Shown here: piece after piece, positions 21,981 through 34,312 of the stretch | How positions within the stretch are numbered: the first letter of the stretch is position 1 | How the letters are laid out: every line of letters begins with the position of its first letter | NCBI GenBank assembly: GCA_001949185.1 | Contig: BDGG01000011.1 | Coordinates: forward strand, 1,063,878-1,127,877 | Source of the DNA: Ramazzottius varieornatus | Lineage: Eukaryota > Tardigrada > Eutardigrada > Parachela > Ramazzottiidae | Direction: 5' to 3' | DNA: 64,000 bases | The notes under the pieces: model-generated | Databases searched by the model: none | Told to the model about the DNA's origin: nothing | What the model saw: only the letters and a program-made list of their open reading frames with translations | Made by a program: the position numbers and the translations under genes

Positions 21981-24588
21981 GTTATCGCTGTGTTTCCAGG
22001 TTGGTCAGAGTTGCCTTGTTATGTGAAAGTGGAAAGAAGGAAGTATGTGCGGAAGAAGGAAAAGGACTTGGGGGAGATGGATCGATGGATGATTGATGGA
22101 AATGACATTTATTAGTCTGACAGTGACGGATGATCGAGGAATTTACCGATGTGGCGTGAAGCGCCGCTCAGGCGCGTTGACGTTACGGATAGTCACATCG
22201 AGTCATGTGTCAGATCAGAGCCGGACCCGCTACTGCATCATCTAATGGCAAAAAGACAGCCAGCCATCATCCATCCATCTCCTCCTCTATCTCCTCCACT
22301 CTTCCACACTGATGCTACTTCGAACCATCAGACCCAAAAAAGTGCACTGGTTCTTTCAGAAAAGACAACCGATACATTTCGAAAAGTCAAACGTGGCCGT
22401 TAGAACTGTAGTGTCTGTCATTTATACATGCAAGGGAGTCGTCGACGTTCGCACCTCCAAGTTTCCGCGGAATTTCCTGCTTGCGCTTTCCCATTCTTCC
22501 AAGTGTGGAGGGAGGCAAATTTGGCAGCGACCTACAGGGACATCACCAACAGCCTTTTATCAGAGTTCCAAGACGTGAAGTAGAGGAGAGGGGCTGCACA
22601 AGGAAGTACTCTGAGCCAGGGTCTCGACAGGACGGTTTGTAGGCGATAAGATAAGAGGAGACCAGTAAGCCGCTACGAGGATAGGAGTAGGTGATGACAG
22701 AGAAGACGACTTGTTCTTCTACACAACGTAAATCTATCTTTGATGGGTCGACGAATGTGGGGCGGGGAAAGGAAATGCGAATCGATAACGTCACTGATGG
22801 TCAGCAGGAGTAAGATTTGGCAAAAAATGGAGCCGGCGATAACGAGGCAGTGAAGTGGCAGACTCTCAAATGGAATGATGAAGAGCGGTTATGGTTCGAC
22901 GTCAGTTTGAGCGCTCATCGTTGATCTGAATAGGCTGATGGAAAAAGTTCGAGTTGAAGAATTAGGCTTGATACGGGGCGTCTGTTGTCAGCAGCCGTCG
23001 CTGGAAGGCATCCGAACAGGCGATACGGCCATGATGAGGCTATGCTTGTTTCCTGTCGATCGTCATTGAATAACGGCAACTACAGAATGATCTACTGTGA
23101 GCAAAGCATCAAGGAAAGAAAAGGCCAGGCTGGAAAAGTGCGGCGCATTCGAGACGATGTATAGCTATCCGGCTGGAAATGACATCTGACTGATTTGTGA
23201 CACTTTATTTATCATGTGATGCTTGATTTATGCGCCGCTTTCCAGGATGGCCGCTCGCATAACGCATTACGCCGCTCCATCACTTTGGCCGTCAGTCACC
23301 GCCATCGGCTTCTGTACACTGTACAGCCACTCGTACAGTACCTCATAGCATAACAAAGCCTTCACCAGGGAACTTTCGAAGCAAATTTCCGAAACCCACC
23401 AAAAAGTCAGTCTTACGTAGAATGACTTCAAACATCTTTTCGCTTTAGTCTCCTTGCCTAGAGCCAGGCGTTAGAGCTTTCGTTAAACTTCCGATTATCT
23501 TTCGAACCGTGATGGGTCTTCTGGCCGCGCGGCTACTTCGGTATGAGGACTCTTGTCCTGGTGCTAGATTTTATATGTTTCTGGATGTGTATGTATGTTT
23601 ATGAATCTCCCGAGATGACCACGACAAACTGACAAATGTGCACAAAAGTTGTTATCTGGTTCGTCACCGATATGCGAGCAAGGCACATGGAGACTGTATT
23701 CTGATTGAAGGAAGCTTTTTTGTCAGAAACGGCAGGCGATAATTAATGGACGAGACTGAATAGGTTTTTCCTTTGCTGGTCGATGACAATCATGGCATGG
23801 CTGATGCCATGGCTGGAAGCTGCATGCAGCTGGGTTAAGTTACATGTGCGCCAACGAAGGGTAATCAATCAGCGGGACCAACCTGTCACTTTTGACGAGC
23901 GCTGCCTTTCGTGCTGTTAAGGGGAAAATGAGCTAACACAACAGCAGAGTCTGACAATCCCACAGGCTAAGAGAGAATAGGCTAGATGATGATGAGTGAC
24001 GGATGGACGGGACGATGAACAGCCCGTCATGGACCCCAGCCACACACATCCTGTAAATAAAAAGCCTCCGCGATCCTTGGCGACCCATCATCCATCCGAC
24101 GCGACAGCTGGTTCGTCGATATGCGCATCATACACTTTCCAACAGAGAACCCTCTCTGTTAAGTGGATGCTTGCTTATCCCGACCACCGAGCGAACCCGA
24201 TGCAACGGTCTTTGAATGACTGATGCGGCATCTTCGCATACACTCACACGGTCCATCATTTTTATAAGACCGAAGCAGCGTACCGCAATCCTGTCAAAAC
24301 GCAGGAATAAACATGTCCACTGCTTTACTAGAGAACCACATGGGATACAATAGAAAATTCTAGGCTTTCCGCCCAAACTGCAGTTGTGGACCGGTACTAT
24401 TCAAAAGGCCTGTCGCACTCGGTTGTGACAAGGAAATACCGCTTGTGGCTCCACCACCAGTACAGGCGCGGAACAGTCTTCGGGGGGTTTTTTTCTGCGA
24501 CACATCTGTTGTTCGTACACTCGGCTCGGGAGCTGGGTCAAGGAGTATTCCATCTGATTGATAATCCAAACTACCATTGCCGAAGTAT
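21981..24588. other. ORF-poor upstream region of the teashirt-like gene
   Basis: Between about 22800 and 23990 there is no ORF of 60 codons. AT-rich homeodomain-like core sites (TTTATTTAT, TAATTAAT) are scattered through it. The position upstream of a developmental regulator makes enhancers plausible, but nothing specific is proven. Confidence 0.4.
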
Positions 24589-24638
24589 NNNNNNNNNNNN
24601 NNNNNNNNNNNNNNNNNNNNNNNNNNNNNNNNNNNNNN
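24589..24638. other. Assembly gap (50 N) inside an inverted repeat
   Basis: Exactly 50 N. The left flank ends CTACCATTGCCGAAGTAT and the right flank contains ATACTTCGGCAATGGTAG, an 18-bp perfect inverted match, so the unresolved DNA is probably a hairpin element. Confidence 0.95.
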
Positions 24639-24791
24639 GATTTGCCACTTTTACACAATACTTCGGCAATGGTAGAAGCTATTAACCCGTGTCCTCAGCA
24701 AAAACTGGCAGAAAGCTCGGTTCAGCAAAACCACAGCTTTTACACTCGGATCTGCGGCATCCTAAGTTCAAGAGATTTCTTAAAGAAATAA

Positions 24792-25592
24792 CTATGTAAC
24801 AAGGCGTTTTATCGAGATGGACAGAACTGCAACAAAGAGAGACAACACTTGACACACTGAGGGGGTGCCACGGGTGATAGCGCCGCCATTCCTTTCGGTG
24901 TTAGTGCTGACAGTGGGTACCGGTACTGGTCTGGTTGCTGTAACCATTGCGCTTGTCGCAGTCGTAGTGGAAGTCTTGGCCGTCTCTATTTCCGCATAGT
25001 CTTCCGGGAACAATCCTCCTTTTGACAAATTGAGTCTGTCCGTCTGGCCAGCTTTCATGGCGCTGCTGTAGAGGCCGGGTCCGTCATTCTGCTGCCGACT
25101 GTAGACGTTGCAGTAGTCCATGAAACATAGACAAAGGTGAATCTTCTCTGTGCTGTTTCTAAACAGCACCTGGTCTTGACAGTCCTCCGCACCTTGCTGA
25201 TCCGGTGGAACGTACACGCAGCTTCGGACTGAATCTGGATTCTCAACAACTGGAGCCGAGGCGTAGCAAGAATTATACTCTGGAGGACAGGTGATGGCAA
25301 ATGGTTTCAGCTCGCTGGTGTCGACGAAGTTACTGCATACTCTGTCAGGTGTCCTGTTGGTGGCCCTTATGAGTGGATCAGTGTACGTTAGCATACTTTC
25401 GCACACAAAACACTTGATAGTCTTGTTAAGAGCTACAAAGCAAGCTTGATTCATACTCGCTGTGCCCTTTCTAAGACGCCACTGAAAAACAATATGGAAC
25501 TGTACATATTTACCTGAGACCGATGTTCCATCGCTGGTGAGCACCAGAATCAGTAAAGCGCCATGAGGAGTCCAATAAGCCGTCTGAATCAT
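24792..25592 (-). CDS. Ly6/uPAR-like GPI-anchored surface protein
   Basis: Exons 25592-25514 and 25432-24792 with an 81-bp intron in phase 1. Exon 1 is only the signal peptide (MIQTAYWTPHGALLILVL). Exon 2 is one three-finger domain: KCFVCESM, VCSNFVDTSELKPF, TCPPEYNSCYAS, SCVYVP, DCQDQ, then LCLCFMDYCN. Next come a Thr/Val-rich stalk and a hydrophobic C-terminus (VCQVLSLFVAVLSISI) consistent with GPI attachment. About 239 aa. The spacing and the phrase DTSELK...F..TCP are shared with the genes at 33223 and 34313, so these are paralogues. Ligand unknown; relatives modulate receptors or channels at the cell surface. Confidence 0.8.
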   Translation of the reverse strand: MIQTAYWTPHGALLILVLTSDGTSVSGKYVQFHIVFQWRLRKGTASMNQACFVALNKTIKCFVCESMLTYTDPLIRATNRTPDRVCSNFVDTSELKPFAITCPPEYNSCYASAPVVENPDSVRSCVYVPPDQQGAEDCQDQVLFRNSTEKIHLCLCFMDYCNVYSRQQNDGPGLYSSAMKAGQTDRLNLSKGGLFPEDYAEIETAKTSTTTATSAMVTATRPVPVPTVSTNTERNGGAITRGTPSVCQVLSLFVAVLSISIKRLVT

Positions 25593-26440
25593 CCTATAGG
25601 ATCTCGAGGGAACCTGTTCTTCTAATACTACGATGTGAGAAAGCTGGGTACTACATGTAAAGTCACTTTTCTTTATGCAGCAATCCTTTCCCCGTTGGTT
25701 GATAGTATCACAATTTGCGAACAGTACTCGGAAGTGAAATATGAGTGCAGATGCGCCGACTGGATCTGTGAGTACTTTTTTCAAACGTAGTGTTGCCAAG
25801 AAATGCCAAACACCGAAAGCAAACGTGTAACGCAAAATTACAACACTTGAAACGTATGCGCGAGATATTACAAAAACTTTCTTTTGAAGAGCATTTAGCG
25901 TGTTGTCCTGAGCATGACGGTAGGTACAAACATCCGAGCGACTGGCTTCACATTTTTCCGCGGTTCACCTGTCCTCTTCACTGCATTCTCTTTTCCATCT
26001 GGTCAAATCTCAGGCGACCAAGTTCGTTGCCGCGGCAATGTGGAAAAATAGAGAACATTCGTCGAAAGCTAGTCTTCAGAAACTTGATTTGATTTGCGAT
26101 TCAGTTTGTACTCGCGGTGACACTATCAGTGCGATTACGATTGCTTCGGTGCTACTAAGTTGATAAACATGATCCCTTGTTGTCCTGTTGGCTCAGGACC
26201 GCAAGTGACACGATCCGTGGGAAATATCGAATGGTTACTGCTGGCTGTGATGGTGTGGAGCGAGCAGACGATGACGGTGAAAGGTATTACCAGTGTGGGT
26301 CGACTATAGTGGAAAATGTTCTGTCAATCAACGGCTAGGTCAACTCCACCTTTCATCGAACACTGCGACAAGGCTGGATGCTGACAGAAATTGACAGAGT
26401 GCTGATTGGTTTCCAAGCCTATGTTGTGTGCACGTGTCCT
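25593..26440. other. Intergenic
   Basis: Upstream region of the Ly6-like gene; no other coding sequence was recognised. Confidence 0.4.
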
Positions 26441-27249
26441 CCCATCACCTGTACGGTGATCCCGTTGTCCGTTCCCGATCTTCAAAGAGCACCATGTAGA
26501 AGACTCTTTGGGCTTTCCGATCATGTGACCGGCAGGTCACCTTTTAACCAATCAACCGGTAAGCGTTGCTGGTTCGGACCAAGAAATAAGGGTGATTTTT
26601 GGCTCTCGCTCCCATGTCCCGTGACAGGTCGATGGGAAAGCCAAAACTGCCAGAATGTAGCAGAAAAATTCTTCTGTTCACTTCACTAAGGGAATTTCCA
26701 GTAAAATTTCTCACTAAAATTCCTCGTATCGGCTCTGCTGTCTCACTTTCCCAGACAAATTCGATTATTCGTTTTTTTTTTTCCGTTTGTATAGCTTATA
26801 CGCCGAAACTGTGCTTGTCCGGGAGAGGCATCTCAATGGTATTTGTAGATACAAGTTTTGTCCACAGAGGATGATCTCGTCGAAAGATACACGTGGCGGA
26901 ACGATTTTGTCCATAAGATATGTGGCAAAACGAGCTTCAGACCACATGCAGAAAAATTTTGTGAGAAATTTTTAGTGGAAATTTCTAAAAAAAAATTTCT
27001 CTTAGTGAAGTGGACAGAAAGATGTTTCTGCTACATTCTGGCCGTTTTGGTTTTTCCATCGACCTGTCACGGCACGTGAGAGCGGGAGCCAAAAATCACC
27101 CATATTTCCTGGTCCGAACCAGCAACGCTCACCGGTTGATTGGTTGAAAAGGTGACCTGCCTGTCACATGATCGGAAAGTCCAAAAAGTCTCCTACATGG
27201 TGCTCTTTGAAGATCGGGCATCGGACAACGGAATCGAAAGGTATGATGG
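26441..27249. mobile_element. Foldback element, about 0.8 kb
   Basis: Left arm about 26441-26724 and right arm about 26952-27249 are inverted copies: CGATCTTCAAAGAGCACCAT pairs with ATGGTGCTCTTTGAAGATCG, and pairing continues through CAGCAACGCTCACCGG-type sequence to runs of AAATTTCTC. Arms are about 280 bp with substitutions; spacer about 230 bp. No transposase. Ends were not resolved to the base and no target duplication was found. Confidence 0.85.
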
Positions 27250-28629
27250 AGCGAAAGAAAACCATGGGGTGGCCATGACCAATAACAGTGACTGTAAGTC
27301 CGCCTTTTACGATAGGGCGCGACAAGCACATACCTGCTTGGCATGCTCACCCGCATACCGGCGCATGAATGAGTGGGTTGGCAGTTTCCCACATCTGATC
27401 TAATCAGCGTTCAAACCGTTGTTCTTGCCGTTATTATTGCCGTATACATATTTTTCACTATAGTCAGCCCACACTGGCATTACAGAATCTGTCATTCCCA
27501 TGTGAACTGCGCCGGTTTCGAGGTCGCTTTCGATTTGATGAGTATCGCTTGCAAAGATATATGTTTGTCTAAATCCACAATCTCTGTGCGCATTTGAAAC
27601 CTTTTTGCAGGCGTTAAAAATTGCATCGTCTGTGCGACAGAAGAAAATGTTGTGATATCTAGTCAGGGACCACCTCAAGGAAACTCGTTCAAAACGGATT
27701 GTTGGCCTGACCCATCAGCGACCAGCACAAAGTACTCCACTGACTGCAGTGTTTATCTAAATACATCGAAGCCAGAGGATATCGGATGAATCACAATTTT
27801 TGAAATGCAAAATGACGGGCAAAGTAAGGCTTGTTGATGAGTACTTCGTCACTGCAATTGCGGCAAAAATTTATTCTAAACGGGTACTGAACACTCATGA
27901 AGCGTTATATCCAACTAGCTCGGCAAATGAATTAAAAGTAGTTAGTCTGGCCATTTAGCCGGGAAACCGTTTTGCGGCGAAATTTCTAGCTCTGGTTCAG
28001 GACGGCGGATTCATGTTTCTGACCCCTCTCTCTGCGGCTCAGACTCGGTTCTAATTATTTTCAACAACAAAACTGCAGGAGCACGGTAAGACACTGAAAA
28101 AACAATCTTCGAAAACGACCTCGGAAATTGCGAAAGTTGTGAGTTTATTGTGCCTCGCACCATTTTTAGTTCTATGTCGATTCTCAATTCCTGTAAAATA
28201 TTTACCGGCCAGTAATTTGTAATTTCTCGTGAGATGGTAAATAGGATGTTAAACGAAGAAAACTAATTCGGACGTTGAACAACAATCGAGCCGAGAATAC
28301 TTTCTTTTTACCATTGCGGCCACGAACGTGGAGACATGGCAAATCAATCAATTGAAACGAAGGCGAAGTTCGGGGTGGTACTGCAATCAAAAGCTTTGAT
28401 GAAATTTATTGAGAGCGCTCTCTAAATCACCATTTGGTTCGCAAACCATTCTTGAGTAGAAGATCCTCCAAACGCTTTTCCATCGTTCCGTACAACTTCT
28501 CACAGAGCTCAGCGGTCATTAATTTATCCCATTCTTCGTAAAATAACCTCTCTAAACCTGGAAGTCAGGAAAATTCCCGGTATCACAAAGGAACACCTGT
28601 TATGCCTGAACCGGAAACTTTGATCCAAG
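27250..28629. other. Intergenic
   Basis: AT-rich; no supported ORF. A first exon for the adjacent + strand Ly6-like gene should lie in the last few hundred bases but was not identified. Confidence 0.35.
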
Positions 28630-29203
28630 CTTTCGATTGCGGTGACGTCACGTCCTACGGCCAGTTTCGATTGATTGATTTGCCGCATCTCCACGTGTGT
28701 GGTAGCAAGTTGGCCCGGGCGGGCTGTACATCTCGATCTAATTTTGATTCTTTCGTGCAGTGACTTACGTCCGAAGACAGTGTGTAGATGTATTCAAATG
28801 GGCGGCTGCCTGGTTCCGGCAAGTACCAACGCAAGGCCAAGACGATGTCGGATGCTCCAGTATCGAGATAGTGGCTCGTAAAGGTGCCACTTGTGGTTGC
28901 ACGATAGAAAATTGCAACGATGTTTCGCGCAATGTCACAAAGGACTCAATCGGTGAATTCAGTTGGACAGCAGGAAAAAATACAGGTGCCGGACAACAAA
29001 GCACCAGTGGAAACCCGCAGCCCATTGCCGGCATTGCTGGGTCCGACGGGAAGAATCCAGCAGACAGCAACACTGGACAGGCTGACGAAGGTCCTAACGG
29101 TGCTGCGCTTTCGAAATCGGTCAGAACTTCGAGCAGTGCCATCTGCCTTTGTTCTTTGACGGTTCTTCTGCTCGTTCATATGCACGAAAAGCTTTACTGG
29201 TGA
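28630..29203 (+). CDS. Ly6-like GPI-anchored protein, 5' exon missing
   Basis: Two exons: about 28630-28701 and 28761-29203, joined in phase 1 over a 59-bp intron. Together they read FDCGDVTSYGQF...HLHVC|VTYVRRQCVDVFKWAA..GCSSIEIV..ATCGCTIENCN. The closing C-x-C-x4-CN is the Ly6 terminus. A Gly/Asn/Ser-rich stalk follows, with a hydrophobic tail (SAICLCSLTVLLLVHMH) fitting a GPI signal. The signal-peptide exon was not found, so the gene is incomplete or its first exon is distant. Unlike the other Ly6 genes in the 24-36 kb stretch, it lies on the + strand. Confidence 0.55.
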
Positions 29204-30214
29204 TCTCAACTGGAGCTGCTAACCCATTCTGCCATTCGGCTCAGAATAATTGGCTCAACTAATTAAGACGTTTCTTGTAATTATGTGTACGAGGATCAGA
29301 CCTAACTTTTCTAACTCGCCGAACTGGCGAGTACTTGTCTAACTGACATTTTTCTCGGTAGTCTTCCAACCAAAAATTGTCAAATTAATTCGCAAATTTG
29401 TCCCAACGCTTCGCTTCAGTCTGAAGTATCTTGAACCGGAAATAGGTAACAGATCGAGGCGGATATAATTCAGGAAGCAAGAACGTTTGAAGATGGCTGG
29501 CGATATTAAGGAGCACGCTTTCTGCAGAAGGCGTAATGCAGGTCAGAATCAGCTGATCCAGTTAGCCACATATATGACGCAACAAGCAGAAATCACGCGG
29601 GGGTTACACAGCGTGCTTGAGACTCTACGGCTGGTTTCTATTCAAAGTCAGAACGGCGAAAACTTTGCTAACTCTTGGTCGGTCGCCATATGGCGGTAGA
29701 ACATGTTCAGCAGAATCAGACACATGGCCGCGCCGCCTACAGCATTTGAGTTTGCAAAGTATTCCCGTTAGAAAAGTAAGGCTCTGATCCTCGTACTACA
29801 GATTGTGTAGTACTGCGTAATGTCCCAAACTGAGACCGGTATCACCGAATGATGCGTAGTTTTTGTCAGCGGAAAGTAGTGCCGACACTGATGTCACCGA
29901 AGGTTTCTTCGGTTGTTTGAAAAACCCATCGTTTGAACCGCGATCAGCAGAATTTTGACAATTTCACATACAAAAGCTCAGCGATCCATGAATTTGCGTG
30001 GGAACTCATTAAGTGAAGTAACGGCTACACTGCTGCGATAAAACGATTGAAATTGACACGTCTAGTAGTGAATAACGACAAGAAAGCAGATCAAGAGGCC
30101 ATTAAAAGTGATTTATCCAGCAAGGTTTAGGCTAAACATTAGAATAATAGATTGCCAGAAATCTGGACACGTCCACTTCACCTATAGCTACAAGTCGCAC
30201 CTCCCGAATGGTGC
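29204..30214. other. Intergenic
   Basis: No supported ORF. It separates the 3' ends of two convergent genes. Confidence 0.4.
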
Positions 30215-32425
30215 TTATTCGCACGTCCTCATGAGATTATTCCAGCGGTAGCTGTGTGGACATACGCAGACACCGTTCTGACACTGCAGAGTGCTTGCCG
30301 TTGGACTAAGCACACCACAATCCTGAACAGTTCGGCAGCACAATCCCAGCGTAGCTACAGAAAAGGAAAAGAAATGTACAAGACTGCACAACAGCACTCG
30401 CATATCCGGAGCTGGAAAGACGCGTAAGTATGGGCAAGACGTACATTCGCATTCCTGAACGTTTTGCCGAGAAGGGCGATGGTGCTCTCTGCAAGCGCAT
30501 TGACCCTGACGGTTTGGCTGCTTGGTGTTGCATTGGTGGTACGTCGAGTTGCAGTCCGCGTTGTCAAAGCAATTCGATCCAAGGCCGTTGGCTGACAAAC
30601 GGAGCAACAGCGACCAGCACTTCGGCTTTACAATGCGGCCCTCTTCTTCGCGGTCCGATGGCACGACAGAGCAGTTAAATTCGTACAGCAAGTCAGTCTC
30701 TAGGATTTATTTTTGGTTAGCTTGTCTTGAGCTGAGTTTTCGAGCTAGGTTGAGTTATTTTAGCTCAGCTGAGCTCTGACTGAGGCACTTAGTTCGGGTC
30801 CCAAATAGCCAAACTCAGCTCAGAAGAGCCAAGTTTTGCCAAAACTTTGGAATTGAAGCACTGAAAATACAACGTGCCTACAGACGTCAATATTTTTTCT
30901 GGCTATTGATAGCTCTGCATTCCAGTACTGGAATGCAGTTTGCCGTTTGTGGACCAGCGGAATACTCAGTGACTTATGTGGCAAACGAGATTTTCAGACC
31001 AAGTTTGACTTAGCTCAAAACTCTCTCCAATTCTGCGAGTTTAGCTTGAAGAAGGCTAGCTTACTTTATGGCCAATTCCAGTAACTCCTCAGGACTGCAG
31101 CAAGTGTCAAAAAGTGCTTACAATCTCACCCCTGCATTTGAATGACGAAGCAGCTTTGTCATACACCAAAGCCCCACGGACCCGGATAGCCTTGGATGTC
31201 ACCGGACAAACGCAAGTATGGAGATCGCCATGGCACGTACTTCCGGGTAGTCTGCTGGAGCAATCCGTCTCCAGTAGGCAAGGCTTTGAGGCCACTTCCA
31301 GAACAATCTGGGCCTTTGACTAAGAACTCCTACAAAGATAACACAACAAGACAAATAAACGGACCTTCACATCGCGCAGTTCCATTGTTGAGTTCTGTGC
31401 CAGGTCGACATCCGCAGACAGGTGGGCTGCTGGAGGTGGCACGAATGCACATCGACAATGGATCCTTCTTTTGGCAGTAGCTGGGTCGTTTCGTGCAGTC
31501 GACCACTGAAACGAGGCCAATGTTAACTAAGATACGTAACAATGGTCGTAGAACGGTCCGTGAGTTTGTCGTATCGATGCTCGCTTAGTTGAAAATATTT
31601 TGCCGCGAAACACGCAGAAGGAGACACGGGTACCTGAACAACCTGGCAGGCTCTTTTCGGGCGGGTTGAGTTCCATGTTAGCCTTACAAACGCAGCGCCG
31701 TGGCTCTCCCTTTCCGGATGATTTGGAACATTCCGTATTCTCGTACTCCTCGCAATCGGCATCGTCCGTGCAAACAGTCTTGCTCATGGGAGTATTTGGA
31801 TCTGAAGGAACGGCACGGTGAATGTTCCATATGATCATAAAATTGGTCAGGACAGAATGCTCGAAGAGCCAACATTTTGAAGCATTCTCTTTTCTCAACG
31901 AAAATAAATAAATGCGTGTTGATCGTATGCAAGCAAGCTTAGTTGGGCCTACCAAGAGCACAATGGCTTCTTGCACGAGATAGCGTGAAAGGCGGCGTCT
32001 TTGTATAGTCACAATGGCAAATTCCCTCCTTCCTTCCGTTGCCCGGGTATGGACTACAGAAGGTATTTTTCAGGACACACTCGACAGCACTATAAACGTC
32101 GGCATCCTCCAACGAGCATCCCTCTCCAAGGTCTCCTGTCATGTCGAACCGGGCCTGACGAAAGTGCGCTCCTGATTGTGGATGAGAGCTGCCGCTTGTT
32201 CTTTCGGCGATCTCCTACACAGATTGAACGTCGGTAAAGCATCGTAATAACTACCATGCAGGCAGATGACTTTGAACATGGGACCTCATCTCTTCGTGAA
32301 TATGTGTATCTATCATTTGCCTACAGTCCACACAATTCAGATTCAATCACAACTCAGATTTCACTTACCAGAACTCCAAAGAAAATCGTAACTCCATGGA
32401 GGATTAACACGAGTCCCATTTGCAT
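30215..32425 (-). CDS. Secreted cysteine-rich protein with six EB-like modules
   Basis: Seven exons: 32425-32369, 32154-31953, 31801-31634, 31505-31365, 31294-31130, 30591-30445, 30354-30215. Total 1020 nt, 339 aa. Exon 1 is the signal peptide (MQMGLVLILHGVTIFFGVL). Each of exons 2-7 encodes one Cys-rich module of roughly 45-65 aa with the EB-type pattern C..D.DC.....C......C.C........C, e.g. VCTDDADCEEYENTECSK..RRCVCKANMEL and SNCFDNADCNSTYHQCNT..GQCACREHH. All introns between modules are phase 1, so module and exon coincide. EB modules occur in nematode and ecdysozoan secreted proteins (family knowledge); function unknown. The intron 4 acceptor (TTCTGGAAG) is weak and was chosen by phase. 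Intron 5 (538 bp) contains a perfect 24-bp palindrome. Confidence 0.8.
30915..30938. repeat. Perfect 24-bp palindrome
   Basis: CTGCATTCCAGT followed by its exact complement ACTGGAATGCAG. It sits in intron 5 of the EB-module gene, in a stretch rich in AGCTCA/TGAGCT words (about 30715-31070). Confidence 0.9.
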
Positions 32426-33222
32426 GGTGTATCGGACCACAATGGACAAATTACCCAAAACAGCAGGAAGTGGCATGACAGACTTGGTCGTGCCGAGGAC
32501 TGTACGTTCCAACATGCACTTCACCAAGGTAATGCTCCACAATCGAGAAGAAAAATGGTATGCGCGAAACGGACAGGTCCTGTCTTTATACCACGACCAA
32601 TGTCCGGGTGTGGCTCGAGATTGTCACGTTCAACCGCCATAATTCCCATGCACGACGGAATGTTGCGGGGAGAGCAGAAAGTTGGGAAAACGTCGAACGA
32701 CGACACAGAAATCGAAAACATGGGCGTGCGGCCTACAATTGACGCGCTCGAACACGTTTTGAGAGGCAGTAGGGCGAGGGCAGCGAGAGCAGTGACCGTA
32801 CCGTATGACCATTACACCGCTGATGTCCATCTGTCTAGCGCACCAAAAATATATAACAAGTCCGAGAAGCCTTTGTTAAAACGATTTATGCGCCTTCATT
32901 GGCCCATGTTACTGGTATCGTAATGACGATGCTCGCAGCTAATGTGTGAGGCGGTACTGGATGTCGTCTTCTTACTTCTAAGCCTTGACCGTCTCATACA
33001 GCCAAGCGGAGCGATTATGTGGGATTTGACAACAATTTCTCATTGAACAATTTACCGTCCAAATCTGCAGGTTGGGAGCTTGTGTAGTAAAAGATTCGCA
33101 GTGCTACCCGAGAAGAATTATACCCGTTTTCCCTGCGCGGAAGGAAACTAGCTTGGACAATTTTTGCTGAGTTCTTGATATAATACACAAAAACTATTTC
33201 CGGCAGACGGCTATTGTGCTGG
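32426..33222. other. Intergenic
   Basis: Upstream of the EB-module gene. No coding sequence recognised. Confidence 0.4.
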
Positions 33223-34028
33223 TCACAGAATGAATGACGCGAAAGAAGTAATTAGTAGAACGAACAGCGCCATTGAAGCTGCCCGTATCGGTGGGAGTTT
33301 GTAAGTAAGTGCCCCGCTGGTACTTTCCCTGCTAGCCGACTGAGTTCCGTTCGGATCTTGCCAGTCGAACCATCCCCCTGCACCACCACCACCACCACCA
33401 CCACCCGAACCGCTACCCGGCTTAGAATTTCCTCCCGTACCGTTACCAGGCCTAGTGGGAGCTTTGGAAGTTTCACCACCGGCCAAGTTTTCCTTGTCTG
33501 TTATGTTGGGCGTGAGGACGGCTAGGCCACCGTTGGCATCCATCTGCATAAGGTTGTGGAAATTGCAGAAGTCGAAATAGCAGGGACAACTGTAGACGTC
33601 GGGAACAGCAGGGTGATTTCTGCAGTGCCTGTTCTTTTTGTCGCGGTCGGCAGGCAAGACTGTCATACAGCTTCGGTAGCTGTGCTTTTCGTCGGGTTCA
33701 TCTGTCCAGCCCACAGTTACCTGGCAGGCGTTATACTCTGCTGGACAGTCGACGATAAACTTCTTTAGTTCGCTGGTATCGGCATACCGGTGGCACGTAA
33801 TTTCGCTCTGAAAATCTGGATGCGCAACCAACACGGGATCACTCGCGTGGTAACCCTCGTTGTCGCACACAAAACATTTGATCCCTGTGAGAAAAAACAC
33901 ATTGCAGCGCGTAAAGATGATTGAGAACGTTCATTTTCACCTAATACGCATAGGTTCCTTCCGTGATTAGTCACCAGAAATGCCAGGGCGACTTGCCACA
34001 ATAGCTTTGTGCGGAATGCGTGATCCAT
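33223..34028 (-). CDS. Ly6/uPAR-like GPI-anchored surface protein
   Basis: Exons 34028-33941 and 33884-33223 with a 56-bp intron in phase 1. Exon 1 is a signal peptide (MDHAFRTKLLWQVALAFLVT). The domain runs GIKCFVCDNEG..TCHRYADTSELKKFIVDC, PAEYNACQVTVGW, SYRSCMTV, RHCRNH, YSCPCYFDFCN. A Gly/Ser linker with a poly-Gly run follows; the (CCA)n tract at about 33380-33412 on the + strand encodes it. The protein ends in a hydrophobic tail (ASMALFVLLITSFASFIL) for GPI attachment. About 249 aa. Closely similar in domain and gene structure to the next gene at 34313-35210, indicating tandem duplication. Confidence 0.85.
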
Positions 34029-34312
34029 CGGTGGTGCTATTTCCAAGGCAGATAATGGGAATACTCCAGAAAACTCTCTGCGAAAACAGTATCAAGTTAC
34101 AAAATACTATCCCAGTAACGGGTTGCCACAATAGCACAGTTTTACAGCAGCGCGCACTACGGATCGATGAGTTCTGACCAGTGTTTACTTCAGCAACGGC
34201 AACTCACTAACTTGGCGCTTGTTGCTAAGAATGTGGAACATTTCCGCCGAAAACGAGCTGGTAAAGATATCATCGAGGAAAAAGCCCTATACTGTAGTTC
34301 AAACAACCGCAC

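Noticed and set aside
26378-26689. 103-codon ORF and its mirror at 27129-27392 as paired genes
   Set aside because: Both are in the arms of the foldback element; the shared protein text is only the inverted repeat translated.
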